Below are positions 41,417-51,015 of a DNA stretch of 64,000 nt, piece after piece. The notes below the pieces were generated by a model that did no database searches, was not told where the DNA came from, and saw nothing but the letters and a program-made list of their open reading frames with translations. Both the position numbers and the translations under genes were made by a program. Origin of the DNA: Haloarcula amylolytica JCM 13557 (GTDB lineage: Archaea > Halobacteriota > Halobacteria > Halobacteriales > Haloarculaceae); contig NZ_AOLW01000035.1 of assembly GCF_000336615.1 (NCBI RefSeq), forward strand, positions 78,100-142,099, in the 5' to 3' direction. How positions within the stretch are numbered: position 1 is the first letter of the stretch; every line of letters starts with the position of its first letter.

Positions 41417-42661
41417 ATGGGGATGTTCGAACGCGACACCGAGATCTACTTGGACCGGGATGCCCTCCGGGAAGACTATCAGCCTGAGAACCTCGTCGGG
41501 CGTGACACTGAACTAAACCGGTATCGAGCGGCTCTCCAACCCGTAATCAACGGTGAACAGCCCAACAACATCTTCTTGTACGGGAAAACGGGGGTCGGCA
41601 AGACTGCTGGTACGCGGTATCTAATTGACCATCTCGAAGAAGACGCAGCGAAATACGAGGATATCGATCTCACAGTGAAGATGCTAAACTGTGATGGCCT
41701 CTCCAGTAGTTATCAAATTGCGACCCGGCTCGTCAACGAATTCAGGGACGAAACGAGCCAGATCAGTACGACAGGGTATCCTCGTGCAACGGTGTATGAC
41801 ATGCTGTGGACCGAACTCGACTCCTGTGGCGGGACTATCTACATCGTGCTCGACGAAGTCGACCACATCGAAGACGATAGTATTCTCTATCAACTCCCGC
41901 GTGCGCGAGCGAACGACAACCTAAGTTCAGCGAAGATCGGTATCATCGGTATCTCGAACGATTTCTCTTTTCGCGATGACCTCTCCCCGAAAGTCAAGAG
42001 TTCCCTTTGTGAAGAGGAGATCCAGTTCCCCGCATACGACGCGAAGGAGCTGATCCAGATCCTGCAACAGCGGGCTGACGTAGCGTTTCACGACGGCGTC
42101 CTCGAAGACGGCGTCATCGAGCTGTGCGCTGCGTACGGAGCGAAAGACGCCGGTGACGCGCGGCAGTCCCTCGACTTGCTCATGAAAACGGGCGACCTGG
42201 CCCGCGACAAGGATACGGATACGATTTCGGAAGACCTCGTTAGAGAGGCCCGCGACGTTCTGGAACGAGGCCGGATTCAGGAAGGTATTTCGGGACTGAC
42301 CCAACACGGTCATCTGGTCGTGTACGCAATGGTTACGCTCGACCAGGAAGGGAAGACGCCAGCCCGGACACGGGATATCAGACCTCGATACACGAACTTC
42401 GCCGAAAAGGCAGGGATCGATCCGCTTGTCCCACGCCGGATGCGTGATCACCTCGGCGAGCTGTCGATGTTAGGTATCATCTCGGCAATCGAGCGGAACG
42501 AGGGACGACGTGGGGGAACCTATCGCGAGTACTCTCTCGAAATGGACCCGGAGATGATTCTCGCAGCGCTTGAGAAGACTGTCGACGATGTTGGAATCCA
42601 CAAATCCGTCACTAACCTCGTTGATAGCGAAGCGACGCTTTCGGACTTCCAGTCCACTTAG
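41417..42661 (+). CDS. cdc6: Orc1/Cdc6 replication initiator
   Basis: A 414-residue AAA+ initiator that binds ORBs and starts replication of this replicon. It begins MGMFERDTEIYLDRDALREDYQPE, the haloarchaeal Cdc6 N-terminus, followed by LVGRDTEL and the Walker A YGKTGVGKTAG. Walker B is YIVLDEVDHIED, and sensor 1 is IGIIGISNDFSF. The lid domain contains GDARQSLDLLM. A C-terminal winged helix (from VVYAMVTLDQEGKTPARTRD, ending GGTYREYSLEMDPE) contacts ORB DNA. The ATG at 41417 is preferred to the 14-residue longer frame. Repeats on both sides identify it as the cognate initiator of the origin. Confidence 0.93.
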   Translation: MGMFERDTEIYLDRDALREDYQPENLVGRDTELNRYRAALQPVINGEQPNNIFLYGKTGVGKTAGTRYLIDHLEEDAAKYEDIDLTVKMLNCDGLSSSYQIATRLVNEFRDETSQISTTGYPRATVYDMLWTELDSCGGTIYIVLDEVDHIEDDSILYQLPRARANDNLSSAKIGIIGISNDFSFRDDLSPKVKSSLCEEEIQFPAYDAKELIQILQQRADVAFHDGVLEDGVIELCAAYGAKDAGDARQSLDLLMKTGDLARDKDTDTISEDLVREARDVLERGRIQEGISGLTQHGHLVVYAMVTLDQEGKTPARTRDIRPRYTNFAEKAGIDPLVPRRMRDHLGELSMLGIISAIERNEGRRGGTYREYSLEMDPEMILAALEKTVDDVGIHKSVTNLVDSEATLSDFQST

Positions 42662-42662
42662 G

Positions 42663-42808
42663 AACGGCGGACATGGTGGTGTCGAAACCGATTGATACGT
42701 AGCGGTTTTCAGGAGATAGAACAGCGGACATGGTGGTGTTGCCGCCGGTGATTGGAAGCTTCCGTCTTCACTTCAAGAGCGTGTAGAACTACGGACACGG
42801 TGGTGTCT
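42663..42808 (+). repeat. ORB-like origin repeats, downstream cluster
   Basis: Three plus-strand copies just after the cdc6 stop: 42663-42683 (GCGGACATGGTGGTGTC), 42719-42740 (ACAGCGGACATGGTGGTGTT) and 42786-42808 (TACGGACACGGTGGTGTC). They match the upstream copies in core and length and are spaced about 56 and 67 bases apart, close to even turns of the helix. Having ORBs on both sides of the initiator gene is seen in several haloarchaeal origins. Confidence 0.78.
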
Positions 42809-43198
42809 AATGGTACCGACGCTACCTTTGATGCCATAATAACTACCGCGGAAGCTACCGATATATCTTTTGAGAATCAAATTTGTAGAATATGTTTGCA
42901 GCTACCCCCCTCTTTCAGGAGAGCCATACTGGATACTAGTTTTCCGGGTCAAACGATAGCTTGTTCGAAAATCGGGGACTCTCTCGTCCATCACTGGGAA
43001 CGAATCTCTCATTTAACCTATCTCGTAATCCCCTCCCGGCACAGCCCAATCGGACCGATTATTGTAGACTGTCGTGGTCTGGGCCTCCGGTGGTAAGAAG
43101 TATGCAATTCAGGCGGTGGACCTTTTGGGATATATCGGCAGTGGAGTGCATATGCAAGGAGGCTACCAACCCAGACGAGATGTCCTGTACCCCCGCGA
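42809..43198. other. Intergenic region, no gene seen
   Basis: About 390 bases between the last ORB and the HalOD1 gene end. Frames present are short, Cys- and Ser-rich and overlap the ORB array; I see no repeat or RNA gene. Confidence 0.4.
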
Positions 43199-43555
43199 TT
43201 AGTTCTTTCTTGCACGGCTGGCGTTAGTGGCCGACAGCTGGATCACACCGTCAGCGCGAACTGTGACGATAATGTTGCGGTATCGAAAGGTGATGTTCTG
43301 GCTCGCTGAGCCGATTGACTGGTCTGGCTGTGTACCGAATAGTAGTGTCTCAATGGCATCGACATCGATGTAGTCGTGCAACGGCGACTCACGATATGGT
43401 TCTGTTCCCGACTGATCGGCAACGGCCTGAACAATGACCGTAGCAAGCTCCTGGTCGCTGGTTGGATCGTACTGAACTTCAGTTAGAGTGCCACTCGCTC
43501 CCGCAAATCGTCTCTCATCCCCATCAGCCTCGTCGCTCTGGCTGTCGTCAGTCAT
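43199..43555 (-). CDS. HalOD1 output-domain protein
   Basis: A 118-residue stand-alone HalOD1 domain, a haloarchaeal output module of unknown target. A charged N-terminal tail precedes the domain: LATVIVQAVADQSGTEP, PLHDYIDVDAIETLLF, then NITFRYRNIIVTVRADGVIQL, the final two strands with the V.V..DG..L signature. No sensor domain is attached. It is convergent with the origin region and divergent from the lipoprotein gene that follows. Its function in signalling is not established. Confidence 0.85.
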   Translation of the reverse strand: MTDDSQSDEADGDERRFAGASGTLTEVQYDPTSDQELATVIVQAVADQSGTEPYRESPLHDYIDVDAIETLLFGTQPDQSIGSASQNITFRYRNIIVTVRADGVIQLSATNASRARKN

Positions 43556-43805
43556 CTATCTAGTAAACAACTGGAACGTACATATAATACATGTATGAAT
43601 ATTCGGGCATAATCACAACTCTCTTCACTCCAATCTTGAACAAGCAAGTAGCTATTTTGCTGAGCTATGCGGTATAGCTATTTCACACTGCATTGACCAG
43701 TCTATACGCATACGATGAATTCATTCGGGAGCAGAGTAGTATGTATATGATAACAATAGTCATGAAATGGTCGGTAGTATTTGCCCGTTGAGGGTATCCG
43801 CCTCC

Positions 43806-44522
43806 ATGCATCAACTACCCAGACGGCAGTTACTCGGAGCCGTGTGTTCGGGATTGACCGTACTCGCCGGTTGCAGCAGCGATCAAAATAGTGGATCAGA
43901 CGAAACAGAGAGTGGCGGCGGAGGCGAACCGTCTCCTGAAGCAGGTGGGACAACCGGCACGGATGCATCGCCGGTCAGCGGAGCCGACGACAGGTCAGCA
44001 CAGTTCGGACAGGTCACGCGGTTTCCGGAATCGTACGCGATGACAGCTACAATGCAGTCCGGGGGGCAGACCGTCGAGATGACTGGTCGTTTCTATCAAG
44101 GGGATATGTACTGGTCGTTTGACCAGCAGGGACAACAGATGGAAATGTACCGTATCGGGAACAGCACGTACACCGTTACTGGAGGGCAGTGTCTCCGGGG
44201 AACGATGCAACAGGGGATGGACCGTGACGAGGTTGATCCGGGTCAGTTCTCCGACCAGCCGGAGGAAAACCCAGACATCACGCCGGTCGGCCGGGATACC
44301 ATCGATGGCGAGGAAGTGTTGGTGTATGAACTCTCTCAGGACGGCTCTCAGGAGCCGGTCACATACTACATCCTCGCGGACTCCGGGTATCCGCGACGCA
44401 TCGAAGCCGAGTCAATGCGGTGGGACTTCCACTCGTGGGGTTCGGTCGAGCCGATCCGGAAACCCGAAGGAGAATGCCAGTCGATGCCCGGCGGCGGCAT
44501 GACGGCTGACGGGGGCAGCTAA
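43806..44522 (+). CDS. Tat lipoprotein of unknown function
   Basis: A 238-residue exported lipoprotein. The N-terminus is a compact Tat signal with lipobox (LPRRQLLGAVCSG ... VLAGCSSD). A Gly/Ser/Glu linker follows, then a beta-rich domain with repeating Met/Gln/Gly stretches (GQTVEMTGRFYQGDMYWSF, GQQMEMYRIGNSTYTV, EEVLVYELSQDGSQEPVTYY, RRIEAESMRWDFHSWG). The fold, a lipid-carrier-like beta sheet of the LolA/DUF4292 or outer-membrane carrier kind, is possible but not certain. The last residues include one more Cys (GECQSMPGGG). The ATG at 43806 places the signal at the very start. Confidence 0.7.
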   Translation: MHQLPRRQLLGAVCSGLTVLAGCSSDQNSGSDETESGGGGEPSPEAGGTTGTDASPVSGADDRSAQFGQVTRFPESYAMTATMQSGGQTVEMTGRFYQGDMYWSFDQQGQQMEMYRIGNSTYTVTGGQCLRGTMQQGMDRDEVDPGQFSDQPEENPDITPVGRDTIDGEEVLVYELSQDGSQEPVTYYILADSGYPRRIEAESMRWDFHSWGSVEPIRKPEGECQSMPGGGMTADGGS

Positions 44523-44550
44523 TCTCTCAGCAGGACCTGACTTTGACCGG

Positions 44551-45150
44551 CTATTCAGAAAGTAAACAGTTCTCGACATACCGCCGAAACTCGGCTCTCA
44601 CGTCGTCGATAGTCTCCTCGTCACTGGTAATCCGTTCCGCCTGAATGCCGACTAAAACCGTGTGGAACAGCGCGGCTGTCTGAGATGGGTCTTCGACATC
44701 AAATGCGCCTGCATCAACACCCGCCCGGATGACACGGGCGATTTGTTTTCGAATAAAGTCATCACTTCTGCGAAAGAGGCGGTTGTAATCGTCGTCGTGT
44801 GCCGCTTGCGCTCGCAGTTCAATTACAGCCTGCGAAAACTCGACATCACTGTTGCTGCTGGTGCCAAATATTTCGTCAACGATTATCTCGATATACTCTT
44901 CAGGGGACTGGTTGGGCAGCGGGACCTGATTCTCGACCTGTTCCAGCATATAATCTAGGAGGTCTACCAACAACTCGTCCTTATTGTCGTAATGATGGTA
45001 TATGAGCGATTGGCTCTTCCCAAACTCGTCACCTATCTTTGAAATAGTAAGATCCGCGTACCCGTGCTGACGTAACGCATAGAATGTAGCTTCAAGTATC
45101 TCCTCGCGGGTTCCATCTGGGTTCTGGAAAAAGGATATCTCGTTAGTCAT
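44551..45150 (-). CDS. TetR/AcrR family regulator
   Basis: A 199-residue repressor. The N-terminal HTH is complete: TREEILEATFYALRQHGYADLTISKIGDEFGKSQSLIYHHYDNKDELLVDLLDYM in outline, with the recognition helix SQSLIYHHYDNK. The C-terminal 130 residues are the ligand-binding helical domain. It resembles the TetR protein at 50235-50831 in the DNA-binding half, and the two flank the COG1361/MMPL genes. It is convergent with the lipoprotein gene and divergent from the COG1361-type gene, with a 484-base gap between their starts. Probable repressor of the transporter. Confidence 0.87.
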   Translation of the reverse strand: MTNEISFFQNPDGTREEILEATFYALRQHGYADLTISKIGDEFGKSQSLIYHHYDNKDELLVDLLDYMLEQVENQVPLPNQSPEEYIEIIVDEIFGTSSNSDVEFSQAVIELRAQAAHDDDYNRLFRRSDDFIRKQIARVIRAGVDAGAFDVEDPSQTAALFHTVLVGIQAERITSDEETIDDVRAEFRRYVENCLLSE

Positions 45151-45634
45151 CTTTACCTCGACCGTTTCCTGCTTGTCTGCTACGGTTCAAATGGCTCACG
45201 GTTTCTCCACTCTCTCTGTAGAGTACTAGACCAATCTGGGTGATATTTTCTATCATTGAACTGAGTAGCGGGTACGGTTACAGATAACTATATGATTGAT
45301 TATACATTCAATAAACTTAAGCGTATTGTGGTCCGCTGTCTCAACGGAGCGCACTGGACTGTCTTCACGTTCACTGTACTCGTACATACATTCCTCTGCT
45401 GTCTCACCCTCTAATGTCCCATAAGATCTGTAGAACCTGTGTTGACATCGGTGGATAGCGAGGTAGCGGTAGCTTTGACTGGACACCAGTTTCTCTCTGG
45501 CCCCGAAAGATACGAAAGCACTATATGTGATTGAACGTTTAGTCAACACCACGAAATGGCTACTCACAAACGAAGAATTCCGAGACGGTTGATCGATAAC
45601 GACGAGACGGAGCTTGGATGGGCGCTCAATTAAC
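45151..45634. other. Divergent promoter region of the efflux module
   Basis: A 484-base gap between the TetR gene and the COG1361-type gene. AT-rich near 45280-45330 and again near 45530. I could not find a convincing palindromic TetR operator. Longer frames here are shadows of the COG1361-type gene's opposite strand. Confidence 0.4.
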
Positions 45635-47569
45635 ATGGTTTCTACAAAGTCTAAACTGCTACTTTTGGCTGTAATCGGGATTACCGTCACCAGCGGAACG
45701 GCAACCGCTGCGGTCGTTGGGAGCCCCGATATTGCGGCAACGCTTGAAGATGATACCGTCGCTCCGGGTGAACAAAAGACCATAGAAATTTCACTGGTCA
45801 ACAGCGGGGAACTCGATAGCGGCTCCACTCGAAATCCGGCGTTGAACAACGAGGTAACAACGGCAAAGGGGCTTACTGTGTCACTCGGTTCTGGTGACGC
45901 TCCCATTTCAGTGAAAAACTCGAAACGAAGCCTCGGCACGCTACAGGCGGGGCCGAAGACGACAGTGCCGTTCGATATCAGCGTGGACGAAGACGCTAGT
46001 TCCGGTACGTACGACGCACAACTGAGGCTCAATTACAAACACACAAGCTACATTTCCGAGGGAACAGGGGCACGAGACGAAGACAGAAAAACTCGTTCCG
46101 TTGATATTGAAATCGACGTCACCGATGATGCCACCTTCAATGTGACTGATATTGACTCCAATGCACGCGTTGCCTCAACAGGTACGGTGGCAGTTAGCGT
46201 CGAAAATACCGGAGAGAGCGCCGCACGGGATGCCGCGGTAACGCTCCAATCACAGAATCAGGACCTCGCTGTCAGTGGCGGCGATGCCACCTCACGATTC
46301 GTTGATGAGTGGGAACCGGGAGAAGTCCGGACGTTCAACTACCGTGTGAGTTCTGCCGAAGCCGCGGAACCGGAGTCGTACGGATTTAAGCTGTCGGTTG
46401 CATTTGATAACGAGGATGGCCTCCGGACACAATCCGTGGGACAGTCCGTCGCAGTCTCACCTGACCCGGAACAGCAGTTCTCGGTTGTCAATTCAAGCAG
46501 TTCTGTCGCCGTTAGTAACACAGGAACGTACGAGGTTCAACTCCGCAACACAGGCCCGTTGACCGTGAATGACTCCTCTGTTACGTTTGTCTCAGAGAAC
46601 GCGGATATAACGTTTGGAAAGAGCTCCTCAACAACCGCCTATGTGGGGGAATGGGAACCCGGAGAAGTTCGGACTGTTCGCGTCGATACAACAGCGAGTC
46701 CCGATGCTGAGGAACGAAGCTACGCGCTGTCGGCTAACGTACAGTATGAGGATCAAGAGGGCGATACCAGTACCTATGACGATGTCCGGCTAAGCCTCAG
46801 TCCTGCGCCTGAGCAGAACTTCGACGTGTCTAACGTCGAAACGTCGCTCCAGGCCGGAGAGGACGGGTCACTGAGTGCAACCCTCACAAACACTGGAACG
46901 CGTGACGTCGAGAACGTCGTTATCGCATGGGAAAGCCAACAGTCGACACTGTCGCCAAAAGAATCACAGTACGCTGTTGGAGATCTCGATGCAGGCGAAA
47001 CGGCCAACTTCAACTTCGGCGTTGACGTGTCCAACAGCGCGGAGGCAGGCGCTCGGCAGTTTGACTTCGGAGTGAGCTACCGCGACGATAACGGCGACAG
47101 GGTTGAAGCAGATACACTCGAAGTTCGCTCACAAGTGGCTGGCAGTCAGGACGAATTCGACATCGAAGTGGAAAATTCAACGCTCGGTGTGGGCCAAGAC
47201 CGGTCAATTACGTTTACAATAACCAACACAAAGAACAAAACACTGACCAGCATTGAGGGGAAGGCGTTCGTCAATGATCCGCTCAGTAGCAGTGATGATG
47301 AAACGTTCATCGCTGAACTGGCCCCCGGAGCGTCAGAAACGGTCTCAGTCCAACTCTCGGCGGGAAGCGACGCGCTAGACAAGACCTATCCGCTCAATCT
47401 GGACTTCCAGTATGAGACGCCTGACGGCGAAAAACGGGTTTCGGATACCTACAGTCTCCCGATAGAAGTCACGGACCAATCCGGGGACGGTGGGACGCCA
47501 CTGTGGCTGGTTGGTGGCATTGGACTCCTTGCCGTTGTTGGCGGCGTCGTCTGGTACAGGCGGCAGTAA
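45635..47569 (+). CDS. COG1361-type extracellular beta-sandwich protein of the efflux module
   Basis: A 644-residue surface protein. It has a signal peptide (LLLLAVIGITVTSGTATAA), at least four Ig-like units (phrases DDTVAPGEQKTIEISLVNSGEL, ARVASTGTVAVSVENTGES, SSSVAVSNTGTYEVQLRNTGP, STLGVGQDRSITFTITNTKN) and a C-terminal anchor helix with basic end (PLWLVGGIGLLAVVGGVVWYRRQ, in outline). Repeated EWEPGEVRT segments mark two units. In haloarchaea such proteins commonly sit next to an MMPL/RND permease, and the permease follows here after 27 bases. It may act as an outer partner or adaptor. The ATG at 45635 is preferred to 45614. Confidence 0.82.
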   Translation: MVSTKSKLLLLAVIGITVTSGTATAAVVGSPDIAATLEDDTVAPGEQKTIEISLVNSGELDSGSTRNPALNNEVTTAKGLTVSLGSGDAPISVKNSKRSLGTLQAGPKTTVPFDISVDEDASSGTYDAQLRLNYKHTSYISEGTGARDEDRKTRSVDIEIDVTDDATFNVTDIDSNARVASTGTVAVSVENTGESAARDAAVTLQSQNQDLAVSGGDATSRFVDEWEPGEVRTFNYRVSSAEAAEPESYGFKLSVAFDNEDGLRTQSVGQSVAVSPDPEQQFSVVNSSSSVAVSNTGTYEVQLRNTGPLTVNDSSVTFVSENADITFGKSSSTTAYVGEWEPGEVRTVRVDTTASPDAEERSYALSANVQYEDQEGDTSTYDDVRLSLSPAPEQNFDVSNVETSLQAGEDGSLSATLTNTGTRDVENVVIAWESQQSTLSPKESQYAVGDLDAGETANFNFGVDVSNSAEAGARQFDFGVSYRDDNGDRVEADTLEVRSQVAGSQDEFDIEVENSTLGVGQDRSITFTITNTKNKTLTSIEGKAFVNDPLSSSDDETFIAELAPGASETVSVQLSAGSDALDKTYPLNLDFQYETPDGEKRVSDTYSLPIEVTDQSGDGGTPLWLVGGIGLLAVVGGVVWYRRQ

Positions 47570-47596
47570 CCGTCTGAAGCTAACATCTATGTCACA

Positions 47597-50089
47597 ATGC
47601 TAGAGTATCAGAAATACATCGACGTATTAGACGATTGGATTGTCAACCGTGACAAGACAGTCGTCGCTGTGTTCATCGTCACAACGCTCATTCTGTCGGC
47701 GGGGTTCGGCATGACTGCGACCGACTCAGGGACATCACAGTTCACTGACGGCGTTCCCGCACAGGAGGCGTTCGACGAGGTCAACGACAACTTCGAGCGT
47801 GAACCGTTCGGCGAAGGTACTGGCTCTACGACGCTTATCCAGAAGGATCAGAACGTCCTGTCGAAGCCAGCTATTCTCAATATGCTGAAAGCACAGAACC
47901 GGCTTACGCAGCGCGAATCACAGGACGTTGTCGGCACGACAAGCGTCGCACAGGCCGTCGCCCAGACGCTGAACCCGGACGCAGAGACACTGCCCGAACA
48001 GATCGATACCGTAGAAGCAGCCTCACAGACGGAGATTAAGTCCGCGACCCGAACCACACTTGAGCGCCAGCCGGCAGTTGCAGGGCTACTCAGCAACGAT
48101 CTAAACCGAGAGGAGCCGTCGGCATCTGCAACACTGACGACTGTCACACACGAGGTTTCAGGTGTTTCAAGCAGTGCTGGGACAGAAGGGTCATCACCAC
48201 TGACGCCCATTCAGCAGGAAGCGGAGTTCATTGTCAGCTCGGTTGACGGTGATATCTCTGTCTTCGGCAGTGGACTCATCTCTGCGGAGCTGAGCAGTGT
48301 CATCTCCGACTCGTTGGGACTCGTCGTCCCAGCTGCCGTTGTCCTGATACTGTTCTTCCTCATTATCGCATACAGGGACCCGTTTGATCTGCTGATTGGC
48401 CTCGTCTCCCTTGCGATGGCGATTATCTGGACATTCGGATTCATGGGATGGGCCAGTATCCCCTTCACGCAGATGCTGATCACGGTCCCGCCGTTGCTCC
48501 TTGCCATCGGGATTGACTTCGGGATTCACGCTGTGAACCGATACCGCGAAGAACGGATCGAGGACGTCGAACCAACACCCGCGATGCGGACCGCAACTGA
48601 CCAGTTGCTCCCAGCGTTCTTCATCGTGACAGGAACGACAGTGCTGGGATTCGCCGCAAACGGGACCAGCCAGCTCGGTCCGATCCGTGACCTCGGGTTC
48701 GTGGCCAGCGTCGGGATCATATTCACCTTCCTCATTTTCGGTATCTTCCTCCCGTCGTTCAAGCACTTCATGGACCGGCAGCGTGTGCGATACGACCTCC
48801 CCGAATTCAGTATCGCACCGATCGGCTCTGAGGACTCCGCAGTCGGCAAGTCGCTAACTGTCGGCGTGACAATCGCCCGCCGTGCCCCGTACATATTCTT
48901 TGCCCTCGTCCTGGTGTCTACGGCGGCCATGGGGGCGTATGGAACTGGGATTGATACCCGGTTCACCACTGAAGATTTCCTCCCACCGGAAGAGAACCCC
49001 GGATACGTCGAGGTTCTGCCGGAAGCTGTGGCTCCGAGCGAGTACACAGTCACGAAGCAGATAAATTACCTTGAAGACACGTTCGAGAGCGGTGAGAGTG
49101 ACACCGTAACGATATACGTCGAAGGGTCGTTACAGGACGGAACGGCGCTCGAGGAGATCCACCGGGCGAATCAGGACCCACCCGACTCCTTCGTTACAGC
49201 CGGCGGGAGTGCAGATACCACAAGCATACTTACGGTGATTAACCGGTACAAGCGTGCTTCACCCGAGTTCCGCCAGCTCGTCGAACAGAACGATCAAAAC
49301 GGTAACGGTGTCCCCGACCAGAATCTCCCGACCATCTACAACGCGCTGTATGATTCGCCGTACGGCGACCGGGCGGAGTCGTACATGACTGATGACTACG
49401 CGCGAACGCGCATCGTGTACTCCGTTGAGTCCGATGCGAGTCAACAGGAAGTGACGGACGATACGAGAGCCGTTGCGGATGAGTTCCGAATGGAAGCGAC
49501 CGCAACCGGCAGTGTTGTAGTGTTGAAAGCGGTCTCGGACGTAATCGCTGAATCCGCGTACATAAGCCTGGCTCTCGCAATTCTCGCGTCCGCAGCGTTC
49601 CTGTTTTTCGCCTACTGGCTACTTGAACGGCGTCCCGGGCTGGGCGCTGCGAACCTCGTGCCGATACTGCTCACTATTGCCGCCTTGGCCGCGACAATGC
49701 GGTATCTGGATATCCCGTTCAACGTCCTCACCGGAACGACGTTATCAATCGGAATCGGGCTTGGTATCGATTACTCCGCTCACCTCGTGCATCGGTTCTC
49801 CGAGGAGTATCGTGGCGATACCGGCTTGCTTGAAGCACTCGACATTAGTGTTCGAGGAACAGGTGGTGCGCTGGCGGGAAGTATGGTCACCACCACATCT
49901 GGAACCGGCGTGCTCGTCCTCGCGGTTGTCCCGATCTTGGGCCAGTTTGGATTGTTAATTGCAGTCAGCGTTCTCTATTCGTTCGTGGCGTCCATACTGG
50001 TCCTCCCGACGTCAATCGTCATCTGGGACCACGGTCGTGGAACGCTTGAGACACTGCTCTCATCGCGCTCGACACGGAGTGTGAATTAA
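47597..50089 (+). CDS. RND superfamily (MMPL-type) transporter
   Basis: An 830-residue permease with the RND duplicated layout: one helix near the N-terminus (TVVAVFIVTTLILSAGFGM), a large outer domain, five or six helices (LVVPAAVVLILFFLIIAY, ILITVPPLLLAIGIDFGIH), a second outer domain after about residue 440, and a second helix group (LLTIAALAATMRYLDIP, GTTLSIGIGLGIDYSAHLVHRF). GIDFGIH and GIDYSAH carry the conserved Asp of the proton path in each half. It probably exports lipids or hydrophobic compounds, or moves isoprenoids. It directly follows the COG1361-type gene and is bracketed by TetR genes. Confidence 0.88.
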   Translation: MLEYQKYIDVLDDWIVNRDKTVVAVFIVTTLILSAGFGMTATDSGTSQFTDGVPAQEAFDEVNDNFEREPFGEGTGSTTLIQKDQNVLSKPAILNMLKAQNRLTQRESQDVVGTTSVAQAVAQTLNPDAETLPEQIDTVEAASQTEIKSATRTTLERQPAVAGLLSNDLNREEPSASATLTTVTHEVSGVSSSAGTEGSSPLTPIQQEAEFIVSSVDGDISVFGSGLISAELSSVISDSLGLVVPAAVVLILFFLIIAYRDPFDLLIGLVSLAMAIIWTFGFMGWASIPFTQMLITVPPLLLAIGIDFGIHAVNRYREERIEDVEPTPAMRTATDQLLPAFFIVTGTTVLGFAANGTSQLGPIRDLGFVASVGIIFTFLIFGIFLPSFKHFMDRQRVRYDLPEFSIAPIGSEDSAVGKSLTVGVTIARRAPYIFFALVLVSTAAMGAYGTGIDTRFTTEDFLPPEENPGYVEVLPEAVAPSEYTVTKQINYLEDTFESGESDTVTIYVEGSLQDGTALEEIHRANQDPPDSFVTAGGSADTTSILTVINRYKRASPEFRQLVEQNDQNGNGVPDQNLPTIYNALYDSPYGDRAESYMTDDYARTRIVYSVESDASQQEVTDDTRAVADEFRMEATATGSVVVLKAVSDVIAESAYISLALAILASAAFLFFAYWLLERRPGLGAANLVPILLTIAALAATMRYLDIPFNVLTGTTLSIGIGLGIDYSAHLVHRFSEEYRGDTGLLEALDISVRGTGGALAGSMVTTTSGTGVLVLAVVPILGQFGLLIAVSVLYSFVASILVLPTSIVIWDHGRGTLETLLSSRSTRSVN

Positions 50090-50234
50090 TGCGGCCCGCT
50101 CGTTTCGGTTTCCGCCCACCTGTGGCGCATGATGATCAAAGTGGGCGGCTTGACCGGAAACGCTCCGAAGCAGAGCCTGAGGAATTGGCACTGTACTGTC
50201 AACCTATCCACAACCGGAGCGGAGGACTGTCTGT
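50090..50234. other. Short spacer with an inverted repeat
   Basis: The 145 bases after the MMPL gene contain GGTTTCCGCCCAC at about 50107 and GTGGGCGG with CCGGAAAC at about 50141-50162, an imperfect inverted repeat. It could be a TetR operator or a transcript-end hairpin. Confidence 0.35.
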
Positions 50235-50831
50235 ATGACTACAGATAGTGACGCTCTGGGTACAACTGAAAAGGAGATCATGCACGCAACCCATCGAGCG
50301 CTGGTAAACAGTGGATACGCTGAACTCTCCATCTCGCTTATTGCAGACGAACTCGACAAGGCCAAATCGACGATATACCACTATTACGACTCGAAAGACG
50401 ACCTGCTAATTCGGTTTCTCAGATTCACTCTTGACCGATTCGAGGCGACAATCAACACGAGCATCGGTGACCACCCGAAAGAGGACCTCAATCACATCAT
50501 TACGACACTCCTCCCGTGCCAGCTAACCGAGGAGAAACGGCAGCTTCACAGCGTTTTAGTTACGCTCTCCCCGCAAGCGCTGGATCAGGAGGTGTTTCGC
50601 GAACAGTTCACCGAGATTGATATTCGACTTACTGCAATCATCGAGAACACTGTTCGTCGAGGGATAGAGGCTGACGTGTTTCGCGACGTGGATCCGACAC
50701 ACATGGCCGAGCACATTCTAGCAATGATTAAAGGAACGATGTATAGCCGCCTCACGACCAATCGCGAAGCCGCAACAGGAGCAGCGAAAGCCTCCCTTTT
50801 TTCGTATATCGATTCGCATTTGATTTCGTAG
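50235..50831 (+). CDS. TetR/AcrR family regulator
   Basis: A 198-residue repressor. HTH: TEKEIMHATHRALVNSGYAEL, SISLIADELDKAKSTIYHYYDSKDDLL, with the recognition helix KSTIYHYYDSK. The helical C-terminal domain (ESTIYHYYD is not repeated) ends SLFSYIDSHLIS. It resembles the TetR product at 44551-45150 in its HTH half, and both flank the COG1361/MMPL genes. Two regulators for one module could sense different ligands or make a two-layer switch. The gene is transcribed in the same direction as mmpl after a 145-base gap. Confidence 0.86.
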   Translation: MTTDSDALGTTEKEIMHATHRALVNSGYAELSISLIADELDKAKSTIYHYYDSKDDLLIRFLRFTLDRFEATINTSIGDHPKEDLNHIITTLLPCQLTEEKRQLHSVLVTLSPQALDQEVFREQFTEIDIRLTAIIENTVRRGIEADVFRDVDPTHMAEHILAMIKGTMYSRLTTNREAATGAAKASLFSYIDSHLIS

Positions 50832-51015
50832 CGCCTGTCGCCATGGTCGTCGCCGAATTTCCGCTCTCACACGGTTTGGACCAAGCCGGTCAATAGCTCT
50901 TTCCGGCGGAGTGCGGAGCACAGAAACGTACCCCGGGCCGCTAGTTCTCCGATACTGTGCTTAGATCGGCAACGCAAGGCGGCGGAACCGATTACCACCC
51001 TCTGTTGTACTGCAG

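Noticed and set aside
40622-42808. Repeats that might be read as a CRISPR array
   Set aside because: Units vary in flank, orientation and spacing, flank a cdc6 gene and have the ORB pattern; no cas gene is present.
42752-43096. 114-codon plus-strand frame after cdc6
   Set aside because: It runs through an ORB copy and has Cys- and Ser-rich, non-acidic composition.
45253-46032. 259-codon minus-strand frame
   Set aside because: It is antisense to the start of the COG1361-type gene; its composition (Ser, Val, Phe rich, non-acidic) fits a shadow frame.
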